Origin: Pseudomonas sp. IPO3778
GTDB taxonomy: Bacteria > Pseudomonadota > Gammaproteobacteria > Pseudomonadales > Pseudomonadaceae
Length of the DNA: 64,000 nt
Assembly (NCBI RefSeq): GCF_013386825.1
Contig: NZ_JACARC010000032.1
Span: 52,608-116,607, forward strand
Reading direction: 5' to 3'
Numbering within the stretch: position 1 is the first letter of the stretch; every line of letters starts with the position of its first letter. Shown here piece by piece: positions 48,845-57,847 of the stretch. The notes under the pieces are model-generated. The model did not search any database. It was given only the letters and a program-made list of their open reading frames with translations, and had not been told where the DNA came from. A program made the translations under genes and the position numbers.

Positions 48845-48931
48845 ATGAATGAGACCCTCCCCGTGTTGATCATCAGCAAACTCTTGATGCGAGTAGTCAA
48901 GGCACACGCCCGTTGGCGTTGGCGCGCCTAA
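48845..48931 (+). CDS. trpGDC leader peptide
   Basis: A reading frame of 28 codons ends in MRVVKAHARWRWRA-stop, with Trp codons at 48914-48916 and 48920-48922. The last 14 residues are the same as the trpE leader except for conservative changes, and the KLxM just before is shared too, so the two leaders share an ancestor. The true start may be ATG 48845 or ATG 48887. Attenuation of trpGDC is reported for P. putida. Confidence 0.7.
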   Translation: MNETLPVLIISKLLMRVVKAHARWRWRA

Positions 48932-48942
48932 CTTTTCTCTAC

Positions 48943-48956
48943 CGGCCACGCCGGAC
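48943..48956 (+). promoter_or_regulatory. candidate attenuator stem after trpG leader
   Basis: CCGGC-cac-GCCGG forms a 5-bp stem 11 bases after the leader stop. The GGCGTTGG of the leader Trp codons can alternatively pair with GGCCACGCC here, which is the exclusive-pairing logic of an attenuator. The following bases are T-rich only further on (cctttctt). The remaining 140 bases to trpG hold no gene. Confidence 0.4.
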
Positions 48957-49098
48957 CTGTACCGATTCGCCTTTCTTCACCCTTTGTTCGACGCCCCTTG
49001 CCGGCTCACCCTGGCAACCGGAACGTGCGTCTGGCAGCGGGTCACTCCCTTGGAAGGCCGTCATTAGAAGTCAGTGAATTCAAGAGGTTTTAACCCAC

Positions 49099-49692
49099 AT
49101 GTTGCTGATGATTGATAACTACGATTCCTTTACCTACAACGTTGTGCAGTACCTGGGCGAGCTCGGCGCCGAGGTCAAGGTGGTGCGCAACGACGAATTG
49201 ACTGTGGCCCAAATCGCCGCGTTGAACCCTGAGCGCATCGTCGTTTCCCCTGGCCCGTGCACGCCGACCGAAGCCGGCATCTCCCTCGAAGCCATCAAGT
49301 ATTTCGCCGGCAAGCTGCCGATCCTGGGCGTGTGCCTGGGGCACCAGTCCATCGGCCAGGCGTTCGGCGGCGATGTGGTTCGCGCCCGCCAGGTGATGCA
49401 CGGCAAGACCAGCCCGGTGTTCCATAAGGACCAGGGCGTATTCCACGGCTTGAACCTGCCGGTGACGGTGACCCGTTACCATTCGTTGGTGGTCAAGCGT
49501 GAAACCCTGCCCGAGTGCCTTGAGCTGACGGCCTGGACCCAGTTGGAAGACGGCTCCGTCGACGAGATCATGGGCCTGCGTCACAAGACATTGAACGTCG
49601 AAGGGGTGCAATTTCACCCGGAATCGATTCTGACCGAGCAGGGCTTTGAGCTGTTCGCTAACTTTCTCAAGCAGAGCGGCGGCACGCGCTAA
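49099..49692 (+). CDS. trpG: anthranilate synthase component II TrpG
   Basis: Glutamine amidotransferase of 197 residues that supplies ammonia to TrpE. Class I triad: Cys79 in [16 protein letters not shown] and His/Glu in VQFHPESIL. Oxyanion region [10 protein letters not shown]. First gene of trpGDC, 9 bases before trpD, and the likely target of the leader at 48845-48931. Ribosome site AAGAGG. Confidence 0.98.
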   Translation: MLLMIDNYDSFTYNVVQYLGELGAEVKVVRNDELTVAQIAALNPERIVVSPGPCTPTEAGISLEAIKYFAGKLPILGVCLGHQSIGQAFGGDVVRARQVMHGKTSPVFHKDQGVFHGLNLPVTVTRYHSLVVKRETLPECLELTAWTQLEDGSVDEIMGLRHKTLNVEGVQFHPESILTEQGFELFANFLKQSGGTR

Positions 49693-49701
49693 GGACTTTT
49701 C

Positions 49702-50751
49702 ATGGATATCAAGACTGCCCTGAGCCGTATCGTCGGCCACCTGGACCTGAGCACCGCTGAAATGAGCGATGTGATGCGCGAGATCATGACCGGTCAATGC
49801 ACTGACGCGCAGATCGGCGCGTTCATGATGGCCATGCGCATGAAGAGCGAAAGCATCGACGAGATCGTTGGTGCCGTGTCGGTGATGCGTGAGCTGGCGG
49901 ACAAAGTCGAACTCAAGACCCTCGACGGCGTGGTCGACGTGGTTGGCACTGGCGGCGACGGTGCGAATATCTTCAACGTATCGACGGCGGCCTCCTTTGT
50001 GGTGGCGGCTGCCGGCTGCACCGTGGCCAAACACGGTAACCGTGCGGTGTCGGGTAAAAGCGGCAGCGCCGACTTGCTGGAAGCGGCAGGTATCTATCTG
50101 AACCTGACGCCGGTACAAGTGGCGCGCTGCATCGACAACGTCGGCATCGGCTTCATGTTCGCCCAGGCCCATCATGGCGCGATGAAACATGCCGCCGGCC
50201 CGCGCAAAGAGTTGGGCTTGCGCACCCTGTTCAACATGCTCGGCCCGCTTACGAATCCGGCCGGCGTGAAGCATCAGGTAGTGGGCGTGTTCAGCCAGGC
50301 GCTGTGCCGGCCATTGGCTGAAGTGTTGCAACGCCTGGGCAGCAAGCACGTGCTGGTGGTGCACTCCAAGGATGGCCTGGACGAATTCAGTCTGGCGGCA
50401 CCGACCTTCGTGGCGGAACTGAAGAACGACCAAGTCACCGAGTATTGGGTCGAGCCCGAAGACCTCGGCATGAAAAGCCAGAGCCTGCACGGCCTGGCGG
50501 TGGAAAGCCCGGCGGCTTCCCTTGAGTTGATCCGCGATGCCCTGGGGCGTCGCAAGACCGAAAACGGCCAGAAAGCCGCAGAAATGATTGTGCTCAATGC
50601 CGGTGCGGCGCTGTATGCCGCGGACCACGCCTACAGTCTCAAAGAGGGCGTTGCCCTTGCTCATGATGCATTGCACACCGGGCTGGCGCGCGAAAAGCTC
50701 GAAGAACTGGGTGCGTTTACTGCGGTGTTCAAAGTGGAGAATGAAGGATGA
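49702..50751 (+). CDS. trpD: anthranilate phosphoribosyltransferase TrpD
   Basis: Protein of 349 residues that joins anthranilate to PRPP. Signatures: [23 protein letters not shown] (PRPP loop), [58 protein letters not shown]. It overlaps trpC by 4 bases. Confidence 0.98.
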   Translation: MDIKTALSRIVGHLDLSTAEMSDVMREIMTGQCTDAQIGAFMMAMRMKSESIDEIVGAVSVMRELADKVELKTLDGVVDVVGTGGDGANIFNVSTAASFVVAAAGCTVAKHGNRAVSGKSGSADLLEAAGIYLNLTPVQVARCIDNVGIGFMFAQAHHGAMKHAAGPRKELGLRTLFNMLGPLTNPAGVKHQVVGVFSQALCRPLAEVLQRLGSKHVLVVHSKDGLDEFSLAAPTFVAELKNDQVTEYWVEPEDLGMKSQSLHGLAVESPAASLELIRDALGRRKTENGQKAAEMIVLNAGAALYAADHAYSLKEGVALAHDALHTGLAREKLEELGAFTAVFKVENEG

Positions 50752-51584
50752 GTGTGCCGACCGTTCTGGAAAAAATCCTGGCCCGCAAGGCAGAAGAAGT
50801 TGCTGAGCGCCGTGCCCGTGTCAGCCTGGCCGAGCTGGAAGGCCTGGCGAAAAGCGCCGATGCACCGCGCGGTTTTGCCAATGCGTTGATCAAGCAGGCC
50901 AAGGACAAGCAGCCGGCCGTCATCGCTGAAATCAAAAAAGCGTCGCCGAGCAAGGGCGTGATTCGCGAGATCTTCATTCCTGAAGACATTGCCAAGAGCT
51001 ACGAGAGGGGCGGTGCGACGTGCCTCTCGGTGTTGACCGATATCGACTTCTTCCAGGGCTCCGACCTGTACCTGCAGCAAGCGCGCGCGGCCTGCTCGCT
51101 GCCGGTGATCCGCAAGGACTTCATGGTTGACCCGTACCAGATCGTCGAAGCCCGTGCGTTGGGCGCCGATTGCGTGCTGTTGATCGTCTCCGCACTGGAT
51201 GACGTGAAAATGGCCGAACTGGCTGCCGTGGCCAAAAGTGTCGGCCTGGATGTGTTGGTGGAAGTGCACGACGGTGATGAGCTGGAGCGCGCGCTGAAAA
51301 CCCTCGACACACCGTTGGTGGGTGTCAACAACCGCAACCTGCATACCTTCGAAGTCAGCCTGGAAAACACCCTCGACCTGTTGCCGCGTATTCCGCGCGA
51401 CCGGTTGGTGATCACCGAAAGCGGCATCGTCAATCGCGCCGATGTCGAACTGATGGAGATCAGCGGTGTGTACTCGTTCCTGGTCGGCGAAACCTTTATG
51501 CGCGCCGAGAACCCGGGGGCTGAACTTCAGCGCCTGTTCTTCCCGGAGCGTGGCGTTGCCGTCAGTGGTTCCACCCTGGATTGA
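50748..51584 (+). CDS. trpC: indole-3-glycerol phosphate synthase TrpC
   Basis: TIM-barrel enzyme of 278 residues. Signatures: [51 protein letters not shown] and [15 protein letters not shown], with SGI and GETFM at the phosphate site. Monofunctional, not fused to TrpF. It overlaps the lipoate-ligase-like gene by one base (TGATG). Confidence 0.98.
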   Translation: MSVPTVLEKILARKAEEVAERRARVSLAELEGLAKSADAPRGFANALIKQAKDKQPAVIAEIKKASPSKGVIREIFIPEDIAKSYERGGATCLSVLTDIDFFQGSDLYLQQARAACSLPVIRKDFMVDPYQIVEARALGADCVLLIVSALDDVKMAELAAVAKSVGLDVLVEVHDGDELERALKTLDTPLVGVNNRNLHTFEVSLENTLDLLPRIPRDRLVITESGIVNRADVELMEISGVYSFLVGETFMRAENPGAELQRLFFPERGVAVSGSTLD

Positions 51585-52282
51585 TGATGACCCAGCCGGT
51601 GGCGATGACGGTCGAGGCAGGCCTTAAGGCCGAGCAGGATTTGCTCGCCGCCGTCTGCGCGGGTGAGCAACCGTTTGGCCTGCTGTTCTGGCAACCCAGC
51701 GATCAAGCGCTGGTAATGCCTCGTCGCCTGAGCCGTCTTCCGGCGTTCGAGACGGCCAGCCAGGTCTCGGCTGATGCCGGTTGGCCGGTGCTGTTGCGGG
51801 AAACGGGCGGTGAGCCGGTCCCGCAGTCGGCGGCCACGGTCAATATTGCACTGGTCTACGCGCCGCCGCGCAGTGAAGGTGACCCGGGCCGCATCGAAAC
51901 CGGCTATCAGCGTTTGTGCCAGCCGATTTGCGACCTGCTGATCGAGCTGGGCGGCGATGCTTCGGTGGGTGAGATCGACGGTGCATTTTGTGACGGTCGC
52001 TATAACGTCAACCTGGATGGCCGCAAAATGGTCGGTACCGCCCAGCGCTGGCGCCAGAGTGGCGGGCGCCCGGTGGGGTTGGTGCACGGTGCACTGTTGC
52101 TGGATGACGATCGTGTAGAGTTGATTGCGGCGGTCAATCGCTTCAATGCAGCGTGTGGCCTGGAACAACGGGTGCGCGCTGAAAGCCATATCGCCTTGCA
52201 CGAAGCCTTTGCGGCACCAGACGCGATTGCGCGGCTTGATACGCTGTACCGACAGATGCTGGCAAGCTTCCTGCCGGGTTAG
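51584..52282 (+). CDS. lipoate-protein ligase A-like protein
   Basis: Protein of 232 residues of the biotin/lipoate ligase superfamily. The lipoyl-binding loop, normally RRxSGGGAVxHD, here reads [17 protein letters not shown], while the Lys region is kept ([18 protein letters not shown]), as is GALLLDDD. It may thus be an active ligase or octanoyltransferase with an altered substrate pocket, or a divergent relative. Translationally coupled to trpC by a TGATG junction and convergent with vfr (4-base overlap). Start could also be the ATG at 51587. Confidence 0.78.
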   Translation: MMTQPVAMTVEAGLKAEQDLLAAVCAGEQPFGLLFWQPSDQALVMPRRLSRLPAFETASQVSADAGWPVLLRETGGEPVPQSAATVNIALVYAPPRSEGDPGRIETGYQRLCQPICDLLIELGGDASVGEIDGAFCDGRYNVNLDGRKMVGTAQRWRQSGGRPVGLVHGALLLDDDRVELIAAVNRFNAACGLEQRVRAESHIALHEAFAAPDAIARLDTLYRQMLASFLPG

Positions 52283-52923
52283 CGCGTACCGAACACCACC
52301 ATGGTCTTGCCTTTGACATGGACCAGGTTGCGTTCTTCCAGGTCCTTGAGCACCCGACCTACCATTTCCCTTGAGCAACCCACGATCCGGCCGATTTCCT
52401 GGCGGGTGATCTTGATCTGCATGCCGTCGGGATGGGTCATGGCGTCCGGCTGTTTGCACAGTTCCAGCAGGCAGCGGGCAACCCGGCCGGTGACGTCGAA
52501 AAACGCCAGGTCGCCGACTTTGCGCGTGGTGTCTCTCAGGCGTTGGGCGATCTGGCCGCTCAAGGCGTACAGAATGTCGGGATCCTGCTGGGCCAACTCG
52601 CGAAATTTCGCATAGCTGATCTCGGCGACTTCGCATTCGACCTTGGCCCGCACCCAGGCACTGCGCTGCTGTTCCTTGCCGGCTTGTTCGAAAAGCCCGA
52701 GTTCACCAAAGAAATCACCGGTATTGAGGTAGGCGATGATCATTTCGCGACCATCGTCATCCTCAATCAGGATGGTGACCGAGCCCTTGATAATGAAGAA
52801 CAGGGATTCCGAACGCTCGCCCGCGCAGATGATGTTGTGCTTGGCCGGATGACGCCGGCGCTGACAATGCATCAGCAGTTTGTCGAGGTTTTTGATTTTG
52901 GGTGTGGGAGTAATAGCAACCAT
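52279..52923 (-). CDS. vfr: cAMP-activated global regulator Vfr (CRP family)
   Basis: Protein of 214 residues, the same length as P. aeruginosa Vfr. The cyclic nucleotide-binding domain shows [11 protein letters not shown] and [16 protein letters not shown]; the HTH is [43 protein letters not shown]. It controls virulence and motility genes in P. aeruginosa; the role in fluorescent species is less defined. The start is [12 protein letters not shown] at 52923; the open frame extends to 52947. It is divergent from the OsmC gene. Confidence 0.97.
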   Translation of the reverse strand: MVAITPTPKIKNLDKLLMHCQRRRHPAKHNIICAGERSESLFFIIKGSVTILIEDDDGREMIIAYLNTGDFFGELGLFEQAGKEQQRSAWVRAKVECEVAEISYAKFRELAQQDPDILYALSGQIAQRLRDTTRKVGDLAFFDVTGRVARCLLELCKQPDAMTHPDGMQIKITRQEIGRIVGCSREMVGRVLKDLEERNLVHVKGKTMVVFGTR

Positions 52924-53172
52924 GGTTGTATCCCGAAAAGACTGCACGGTGTTGTTGAGCTTGTTTTTTTATCCAGCGCGATCAACGGCCACGCTACATC
53001 ATCCGTGGATGGCAATGCGCCATTGATTTGGCGCCAGCTTAACAGACACATTCTGACTCCATTAGGGAATTTACCCAGCAAACACTGCTGTTGATCGCTT
53101 TCATGGGAAACGCTGCCGGCCCAAAGCCCTGTGCTAAGCTGGCGACCCTTTTTTAGCAGTGGAGTCTGGGCG

Positions 53173-53595
53173 ATGAAGGCACGCATCCAATGGGCGGGCG
53201 AAGCCATGTTCCTCGGTGAGTCGGGCAGTGGCCACGTGGTGGTCATGGATGGTCCGCCGGAGGCCGGTGGCCGTAACCTGGGCGTACGCCCGATGGAAAT
53301 GCTCCTGCTCGGTGTAGGCGGTTGCAGCAATTTCGATGTGGTCAGCATCCTGAAGAAGTCCCGCCAGGCGGTGGAAAGCTGCGAAGCGTTCCTGGAAGCC
53401 GAGCGTGCGACTGAAGACCCGAAGGTGTTCACCAAGATCCACATGCACTTCGTCGTTAAGGGCCGGGCGTTGAAAGAAGCCCAGGTCAAACGGGCCATCG
53501 AGTTGTCGGCGGAGAAGTATTGTTCGGCCTCGATCATGCTGGGCGCGGCGGGCGTTGCCATTACTCATGATTACGAGATCATTGAGTTGGGCTGA
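53173..53595 (+). CDS. OsmC family protein
   Basis: Protein of 140 residues of the OsmC/YhfA family. The two redox cysteines are in GVGGCSNFDVV and KYCSASIML; family members reduce organic hydroperoxides, though the YhfA branch is poorly defined. Start ATG 53173, with GGAG twelve bases before. A weak extended -10 (TGTGCTAAGCT) lies about 50 bases upstream. Followed by a strong terminator. Confidence 0.92.
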   Translation: MKARIQWAGEAMFLGESGSGHVVVMDGPPEAGGRNLGVRPMEMLLLGVGGCSNFDVVSILKKSRQAVESCEAFLEAERATEDPKVFTKIHMHFVVKGRALKEAQVKRAIELSAEKYCSASIMLGAAGVAITHDYEIIELG

Positions 53596-53617
53596 TCGTT
53601 GATTGACAGGCAAAAAG

Positions 53618-53642
53618 AAAGGGCGCTCAAAAAGCGCCCTTT
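53618..53642 (+). terminator. terminator of the OsmC gene
   Basis: AAAGGGCGCT-caaaa-AGCGCCCTTT is a 10-bp stem followed by GTTGTTTTTT. Typical intrinsic terminator. Confidence 0.9.
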
Positions 53643-53651
53643 GTTGTTTTT

Positions 53652-53751
53652 TGTAGGAGCAAGCTTGCTCGCGATGGGCGTTAACGATAACGCTGGCATC
53701 CTGAATGAATGCGGTGCTCTTGCGTTTTTCGCGAGCAAGCTCGCTCCTACA
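53652..53751. repeat. REPIN (GTAGGAGCAAGCTTGCTCGCGA type)
   Basis: TGTAGGAGCAAGCTTGCTCG on the left and its inverted copy with GAGCGAGC on the right, about 55 bases apart. It lies between the convergent OsmC and coq7 genes, just after the terminator. Confidence 0.88.
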
Positions 53752-53760
53752 GGAGTTGGC

Positions 53761-54408
53761 TCAGATGCGGTAAGTGCTCTTGGTCATGACCTTGGCCAGC
53801 AGGCTCATGCCAAATTTCACCGGTGCCGGGAAGCGGAAACCGCCCGCGTCCAGCGCGCTTTCGGCGTGATGTTCTTCATCGATGCGCATCTGCTCAAGAA
53901 TCGCCCGGGACTTTTCGTCCTCGACCGGCAGTTGTTCAAGGTGTTCATTGAGGTGTTTGCACACCTGATGCTCGGTGGCGGCCACAAAGCCGAGGCTGAC
54001 TTTGTCGCTGATCAGCCCCGCCACCGCACCAATCCCAAACGATAAACCGTAAAACAGTGGGTTCAATACGCTGGGATGGCTGTTCAGTTGGCGAATGCGT
54101 TGTTCGCACCAGGCCAGGTGATCGATTTCTTCTTCAGCAGCATGCTCCATCGCGGCGCGCACTTGCGGCAGCTTGGCGGTCAGGGCCTGGCCCTGGTACA
54201 GCGCCTGGGCACACACTTCGCCGGTATGGTTAATGCGCATCAGGCCGGCGACGTGGCGGGTGTCGGTCTCGCTCATCTGCACGTCAGGCTGCACGATGGC
54301 GGGCGACGGGCGGTGCGGCTGGCCACTGAAAGGCAACAGCGTGCGCATGGCCGTATCGGCTTGCAGCAACAGGCGATCAATCGGCGAGTAGTGACGTTGG
54401 GTAGTCAT
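53761..54408 (-). CDS. coq7: demethoxyubiquinone hydroxylase Coq7
   Basis: Di-iron protein of 215 residues that hydroxylates 2-polyprenyl-3-methyl-6-methoxy-1,4-benzoquinol in ubiquinone synthesis. The ligands lie in [32 protein letters not shown] and [13 protein letters not shown]. It replaces the flavin enzyme UbiF of E. coli. Monocistronic, flanked on both sides by REPINs. Confidence 0.96.
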   Translation of the reverse strand: MTTQRHYSPIDRLLLQADTAMRTLLPFSGQPHRPSPAIVQPDVQMSETDTRHVAGLMRINHTGEVCAQALYQGQALTAKLPQVRAAMEHAAEEEIDHLAWCEQRIRQLNSHPSVLNPLFYGLSFGIGAVAGLISDKVSLGFVAATEHQVCKHLNEHLEQLPVEDEKSRAILEQMRIDEEHHAESALDAGGFRFPAPVKFGMSLLAKVMTKSTYRI

Positions 54409-54486
54409 GCTGACCTCCGGGAAGAGTCTCGGCGGCCAGTTTACCGCAAGAGAGGGGGAAGCGTTTGCGCTGGGTCAAATTGCTTG

Positions 54487-54581
54487 TGTGGCGAGGGAGC
54501 TTGCTCCCGCTGGAGTGCGCAGCGCTCCCGGTTTTTATGCGGCCGCTATGCGGCCCAGCGGGAGCAAGCTCCCTCGCCACA
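54487..54581. repeat. REPIN (GTGGCGAGGGAGCTTGCTCCC type)
   Basis: TGTGGCGAGGGAGCTTGCTC and its inverted copy surround about 45 bases. The arms match those of the element at 39938-40030, but the loop sequences differ, as expected of independent copies. It lies between the HIT-protein and coq7 genes, both on the minus strand. Confidence 0.92.
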
Positions 54582-54589
54582 GGTAGTGC

Positions 54590-54928
54590 TCAGCCCGGCG
54601 GCCAGTTCATCTGGCGCTGACCCAGCACATGCATGTGGATGTGATACACGGTCTGCCCGCCGTCTTCGTTGCAGTTCATCACCACACGGAAGCCCTTTTC
54701 GCAGCCTTGCTCAACGGCCAGGCGCTGGGCGGTGAACAGGATATGCCCGGCCAGTGCCTTGTCTTCCTCGGTGAGGTCGTTAAGGGTACGGATCGGCTTT
54801 TTCGGGATCACCAGGAAATGCACGGGTGCCATTGGCGCGATGTCGTGGAAGGCCAGGACCTGGTCATCTTCGTAGATGATCCTCGCGGGTATTTCTCTGT
54901 TGATGATCTTGGTGAACAGAGTATCCAC
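54590..54928 (-). CDS. HIT family (HinT-like) nucleotide-binding protein
   Basis: Protein of 112 residues with the histidine triad HIHMHVLG near the C-terminus and FTKIINREIPARIIYEDDQVLAFHDI at the start. HinT proteins hydrolyse AMP-NH2-type phosphoramidates. It is the usual neighbour of coq7 in Pseudomonas. A REPIN follows its stop. Confidence 0.95.
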   Translation of the reverse strand: MDTLFTKIINREIPARIIYEDDQVLAFHDIAPMAPVHFLVIPKKPIRTLNDLTEEDKALAGHILFTAQRLAVEQGCEKGFRVVMNCNEDGGQTVYHIHMHVLGQRQMNWPPG

Positions 54929-54974
54929 AGCTGTTTCTCCATTGTGAAAGTGCAGGGTGAGTGTACGCAGGCGA

Positions 54975-55763
54975 TCAGCGCGGGCAATAGGCCTTGTTGA
55001 TGGCGCCGGCGATCTTGCGCGTCAGCCAGCGCGGGCTCAGCCGCGGGCTGAAGGCCAGCCAGCGATTACGCCGACCGGGAATGATGATGGCTTTGTTCTT
55101 GTCCAGGGCGCGTACGGCATAGAGCGCGACCTCTTCCGGGCTCATCAGCTGTTGGCTGCGGTCGAGCTTGGCGGTGTCCATTTGTGCAGTGCCGTAGAAC
55201 GCGGTGCGGGTCGGGCCGGGGCAGAGCACGGAAACCTTGATACCGCAGGTTTTCAGCTCTTCGCGCAAACCTTCGGAGAAATGCAGCACGTAGGCCTTGC
55301 TGGCGTAGTAGGTGCTCATCCACGGCCCCGGCTGGAAGGCGGCAACCGATGCGACATTGAGAATCTGTCCGCCACCGTGCAGCGCCATGGCGTTGCCGAG
55401 GGCGTGGCACATGCGGGTCAGGGCCAGGATGTTGACTTCCATCAGGTCCTGCTCGGTCATCCAGTCCTGTGCCAGGAACGGGCCGCTGGTGCCGATGCCG
55501 GCGCAGTTGACCAGCAGGTCGATCTGCCGTTCGCCTTCTTCCAGCTCCAGCAGAAACCCGGACAGCCGCAATGGCTCGCCCAGGTCGCAGGCGCGGAACA
55601 GCACCTCGACGCCAAAGCGCTGAGTCAATTCGATTGCAATGCTTTCCAACTGATCACGCTGGCGGGCCACCAGAATCAAGCTGCGGCCGCGACGGGCCAG
55701 TGCTTCGGCCAAGGCCAGGCCGATGCCGCTGGAGGCACCGGTGATCAGAGCGTAACGGGTCAT
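54975..55763 (-). CDS. short-chain dehydrogenase/reductase
   Basis: Protein of 262 residues of the classical SDR family: NAD(P)-binding TGASSGIGLALAEAL, catalytic YYASKAYV and a preceding NVASVAAF Ser. The C-terminus is basic (NRWLAFSPRLSPRWLTRKIAG), as in the SDR group linked to lipid metabolism. The start is MTRYALITGASSG at 55763 with GGAGAAACGC before it; an upstream ATG at 55775 is less likely. Substrate unknown. Confidence 0.92.
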   Translation of the reverse strand: MTRYALITGASSGIGLALAEALARRGRSLILVARQRDQLESIAIELTQRFGVEVLFRACDLGEPLRLSGFLLELEEGERQIDLLVNCAGIGTSGPFLAQDWMTEQDLMEVNILALTRMCHALGNAMALHGGGQILNVASVAAFQPGPWMSTYYASKAYVLHFSEGLREELKTCGIKVSVLCPGPTRTAFYGTAQMDTAKLDRSQQLMSPEEVALYAVRALDKNKAIIIPGRRNRWLAFSPRLSPRWLTRKIAGAINKAYCPR

Positions 55764-55825
55764 GCGTTTCTCCATCGCAACGCTACCGGGCCTGTGACAG
55801 AGGCGTCACAGGCGTCGGGCGTTTT

Positions 55826-56791
55826 TCACTGTTGCGTAGAGTCTACAGGTTCGGCTGTGTCGTCAGCACTTTGCACATCGACTTCATCGACGGTGGTGGC
55901 TTGGTCGCTGTCGTCATCGGCATTGATGGAGCTGCTTTCGTAGCTGGCGCCTACGTCGCTTTCCAGTTGATCCAGGTACCCGCTCATGCCTACTAACACT
56001 GCGCCGGCAAAGATCAGCGGAATGAAGGCCAGCCACAGGGCAGACAGGATTTTTACCGCGGTAGAGTTGCGCGGTGGTGGCGCGCCATACTGGTTGGCCC
56101 CTGTATTGCCCGGCAGAACCATCAACAGAATCGGGAAAATGCTGCCTACGAATGGGACCAGGTGCAGGAACCACAGCCAGCCGGACCAGCCCAGGTCATG
56201 CAGGCGCTGCACCGTGATCTGCACGCTGACCCACACCGCGGCCACGAGTAAGGCAATCCCGACCAGGAAGCCAATGACCATGGCAATCATCGGAGACACC
56301 GCGGCGATGCCCAGCCCGACAGTAAAGAACGCGCCCGACACGAGCATCATCACCACGCTCAACACCAGTGTCCACGCCAGGAAGCGCAAGCGCCCGATAC
56401 GTCCGTTGACGGTGAATACCTTAAGGGTGGAAAACTCCGGCAGGTTCTCGCCTACAGCGGCCCGGGGCGGGGCGTAAGGCGAAGCGGCGGGGCTTGTGTA
56501 ATCGGTCGAGCTGCCGGAGCCCGTTTCGTGGGTTTCGGCAAGGCTGAAGGCGACGGGCTGCTCTTCTTCTACGCGTGCATCGACCCCGGCGTTTTTCAAC
56601 GCCTGCAGGTAAGTTTCGGCGTCGGCGCGGGAAAGATCGCGCTTCAGGGCGACCGGGCGCCCGGTGAAGAGCTTTTCGATCGCTTCAACTTCGCTTTTGA
56701 ACAGCTCGGCAAGGTTCAGTTTCGCGGTAGTGCTCTCGACACCCGGGAGCAATGCGCCATCAAACACAATCTTGAAACGGTTGTCGCTCAT
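55826..56791 (-). CDS. DUF805 membrane protein with N-terminal soluble domain
   Basis: Protein of 321 residues. Residues 1-80 form a small alpha/beta domain (RFKIVFDGALLPG, LFTGRPVALKRDLSRADAETYLQALKNAGVDARVEEE). A flexible linker follows. The DUF805 region (about 130-275) has four transmembrane segments with GRIGRLRFLAW and LHDLGWSGWLWFLHLVPFVGSIF. The last 45 residues are strongly acidic (NADDDSDQATTVDEVDVQSADD). Function unknown. Confidence 0.88.
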   Translation of the reverse strand: MSDNRFKIVFDGALLPGVESTTAKLNLAELFKSEVEAIEKLFTGRPVALKRDLSRADAETYLQALKNAGVDARVEEEQPVAFSLAETHETGSGSSTDYTSPAASPYAPPRAAVGENLPEFSTLKVFTVNGRIGRLRFLAWTLVLSVVMMLVSGAFFTVGLGIAAVSPMIAMVIGFLVGIALLVAAVWVSVQITVQRLHDLGWSGWLWFLHLVPFVGSIFPILLMVLPGNTGANQYGAPPPRNSTAVKILSALWLAFIPLIFAGAVLVGMSGYLDQLESDVGASYESSSINADDDSDQATTVDEVDVQSADDTAEPVDSTQQ

Positions 56792-56854
56792 GCGGGCATC
56801 CTTGTCTCTTGAATAGGGGAAGCCTGCTTCGATCGGCAGGCTTTGGATCGCGGA

Positions 56855-57823
56855 TCAGCGTGGCCAGCGTTTCGGCAGTTGTGCCGCGTGCTCGAGCGCC
56901 TTGCGGTATTCGGCATCCAGGCGGGCCACGAGTTCATCGACGCTGGGCAAATCATCAATCTCACCGACACCCTGGCCGGCCGACCATACGGTCTTCCAGG
57001 CTTTGGCTTCGTCGTTGAGTGGCTTGAGCTTGGAGCCGAAATTGACTTCGCCCTTGCCTTGCAGTGCGGCCAGGTCGAAACCGGCGTTTTCCAGGCTCTG
57101 ACGCATGAAGCTTGCGGGAACGCCGGAGACGGCTGGAGTGTGCACGATGTCGGCGGCGCGCGATGTGAGCAGCATCTCTTTATACGCATCCGGGGCGTGG
57201 CTTTCGGTGGTGCCTATAAAGCGGGTGCCGAAATACGCCAGGTCTGCGCCGAGCAGTTGCGCGGCCAGGATCTCGTGGCCGTGGTTGAGACAGCCGGCGA
57301 GTAGCAGCGTCTTGTCGAAGAACTGACGAATCTCAGCGATCAACGAAAACGGGCTCCAGGTTCCCGCATGGCCACCGGCGCCTGCGGCGACGGCAATCAG
57401 GCCGTCGACGCCCGCTTCAGCGGCTTTCTCGGCATGGCGCCGGGTGGTGACATCGTGGAATACCAGGCCGCCGTAGCTGTGTACGGCGTCCACCAATTCT
57501 TTCACCGCGCCCAGGCTGGTGATGACGATCGGCACCTTGTGCTCGACGCAGATCGCCAGGTCAGCTTCCACACGCGGGTTGCTGTTGTGCACAATCAGGT
57601 TGACCGCATAGGGCGCCGGGTTGTCCAGCAGCGCCAGGCCCGCTTCGATCTCTTCCAGCCACGCCTTGAAACCGCTGCTTTCCCGTTGGTTGAGGGCCGG
57701 GAAACTGCCGACTATCCCGTTACGGCAGCAGGCCAGGACCAGTTGCGGGTTGGAAATCAGAAACATCGGCGCGGCCACCAGAGGCAAGCGCAGACTGTGT
57801 TCGAGCGAAGCGGGCAGCGACAT
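56855..57823 (-). CDS. nitronate monooxygenase family protein
   Basis: Flavin-dependent TIM-barrel enzyme of 322 residues. FMN-site motifs: LPLVAAPMFLISNPQLVLACC, PIVITSLGAVKELVDAVHSYGG, GVDGLIAVAAGAGGHAGTWSPFSLI and GADLAYFGTRFIGTTES. The class oxidises alkyl nitronates such as propionate 3-nitronate; some members are enoyl reductases. Substrate not assigned. Confidence 0.93.
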   Translation of the reverse strand: MSLPASLEHSLRLPLVAAPMFLISNPQLVLACCRNGIVGSFPALNQRESSGFKAWLEEIEAGLALLDNPAPYAVNLIVHNSNPRVEADLAICVEHKVPIVITSLGAVKELVDAVHSYGGLVFHDVTTRRHAEKAAEAGVDGLIAVAAGAGGHAGTWSPFSLIAEIRQFFDKTLLLAGCLNHGHEILAAQLLGADLAYFGTRFIGTTESHAPDAYKEMLLTSRAADIVHTPAVSGVPASFMRQSLENAGFDLAALQGKGEVNFGSKLKPLNDEAKAWKTVWSAGQGVGEIDDLPSVDELVARLDAEYRKALEHAAQLPKRWPR

Positions 57824-57847
57824 TGGAAGTACCCCGAGTAATAGAAA

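Noticed and set aside
46738..49098. tailocin/prophage cluster at the trpE-trpG junction
   Set aside because: This is the pyocin site in P. aeruginosa, but only estA, the REPIN and the trp leader are present; no phage gene was seen.
49090..50676. 528-residue open frame opposite trpG-trpD
   Set aside because: Shadow of two certain genes; the sequence shows only His/Gln-rich noise.
33290..54581. CRISPR array
   Set aside because: The repeats are inverted pairs in separate spacers, not regularly spaced direct repeats; no cas genes.
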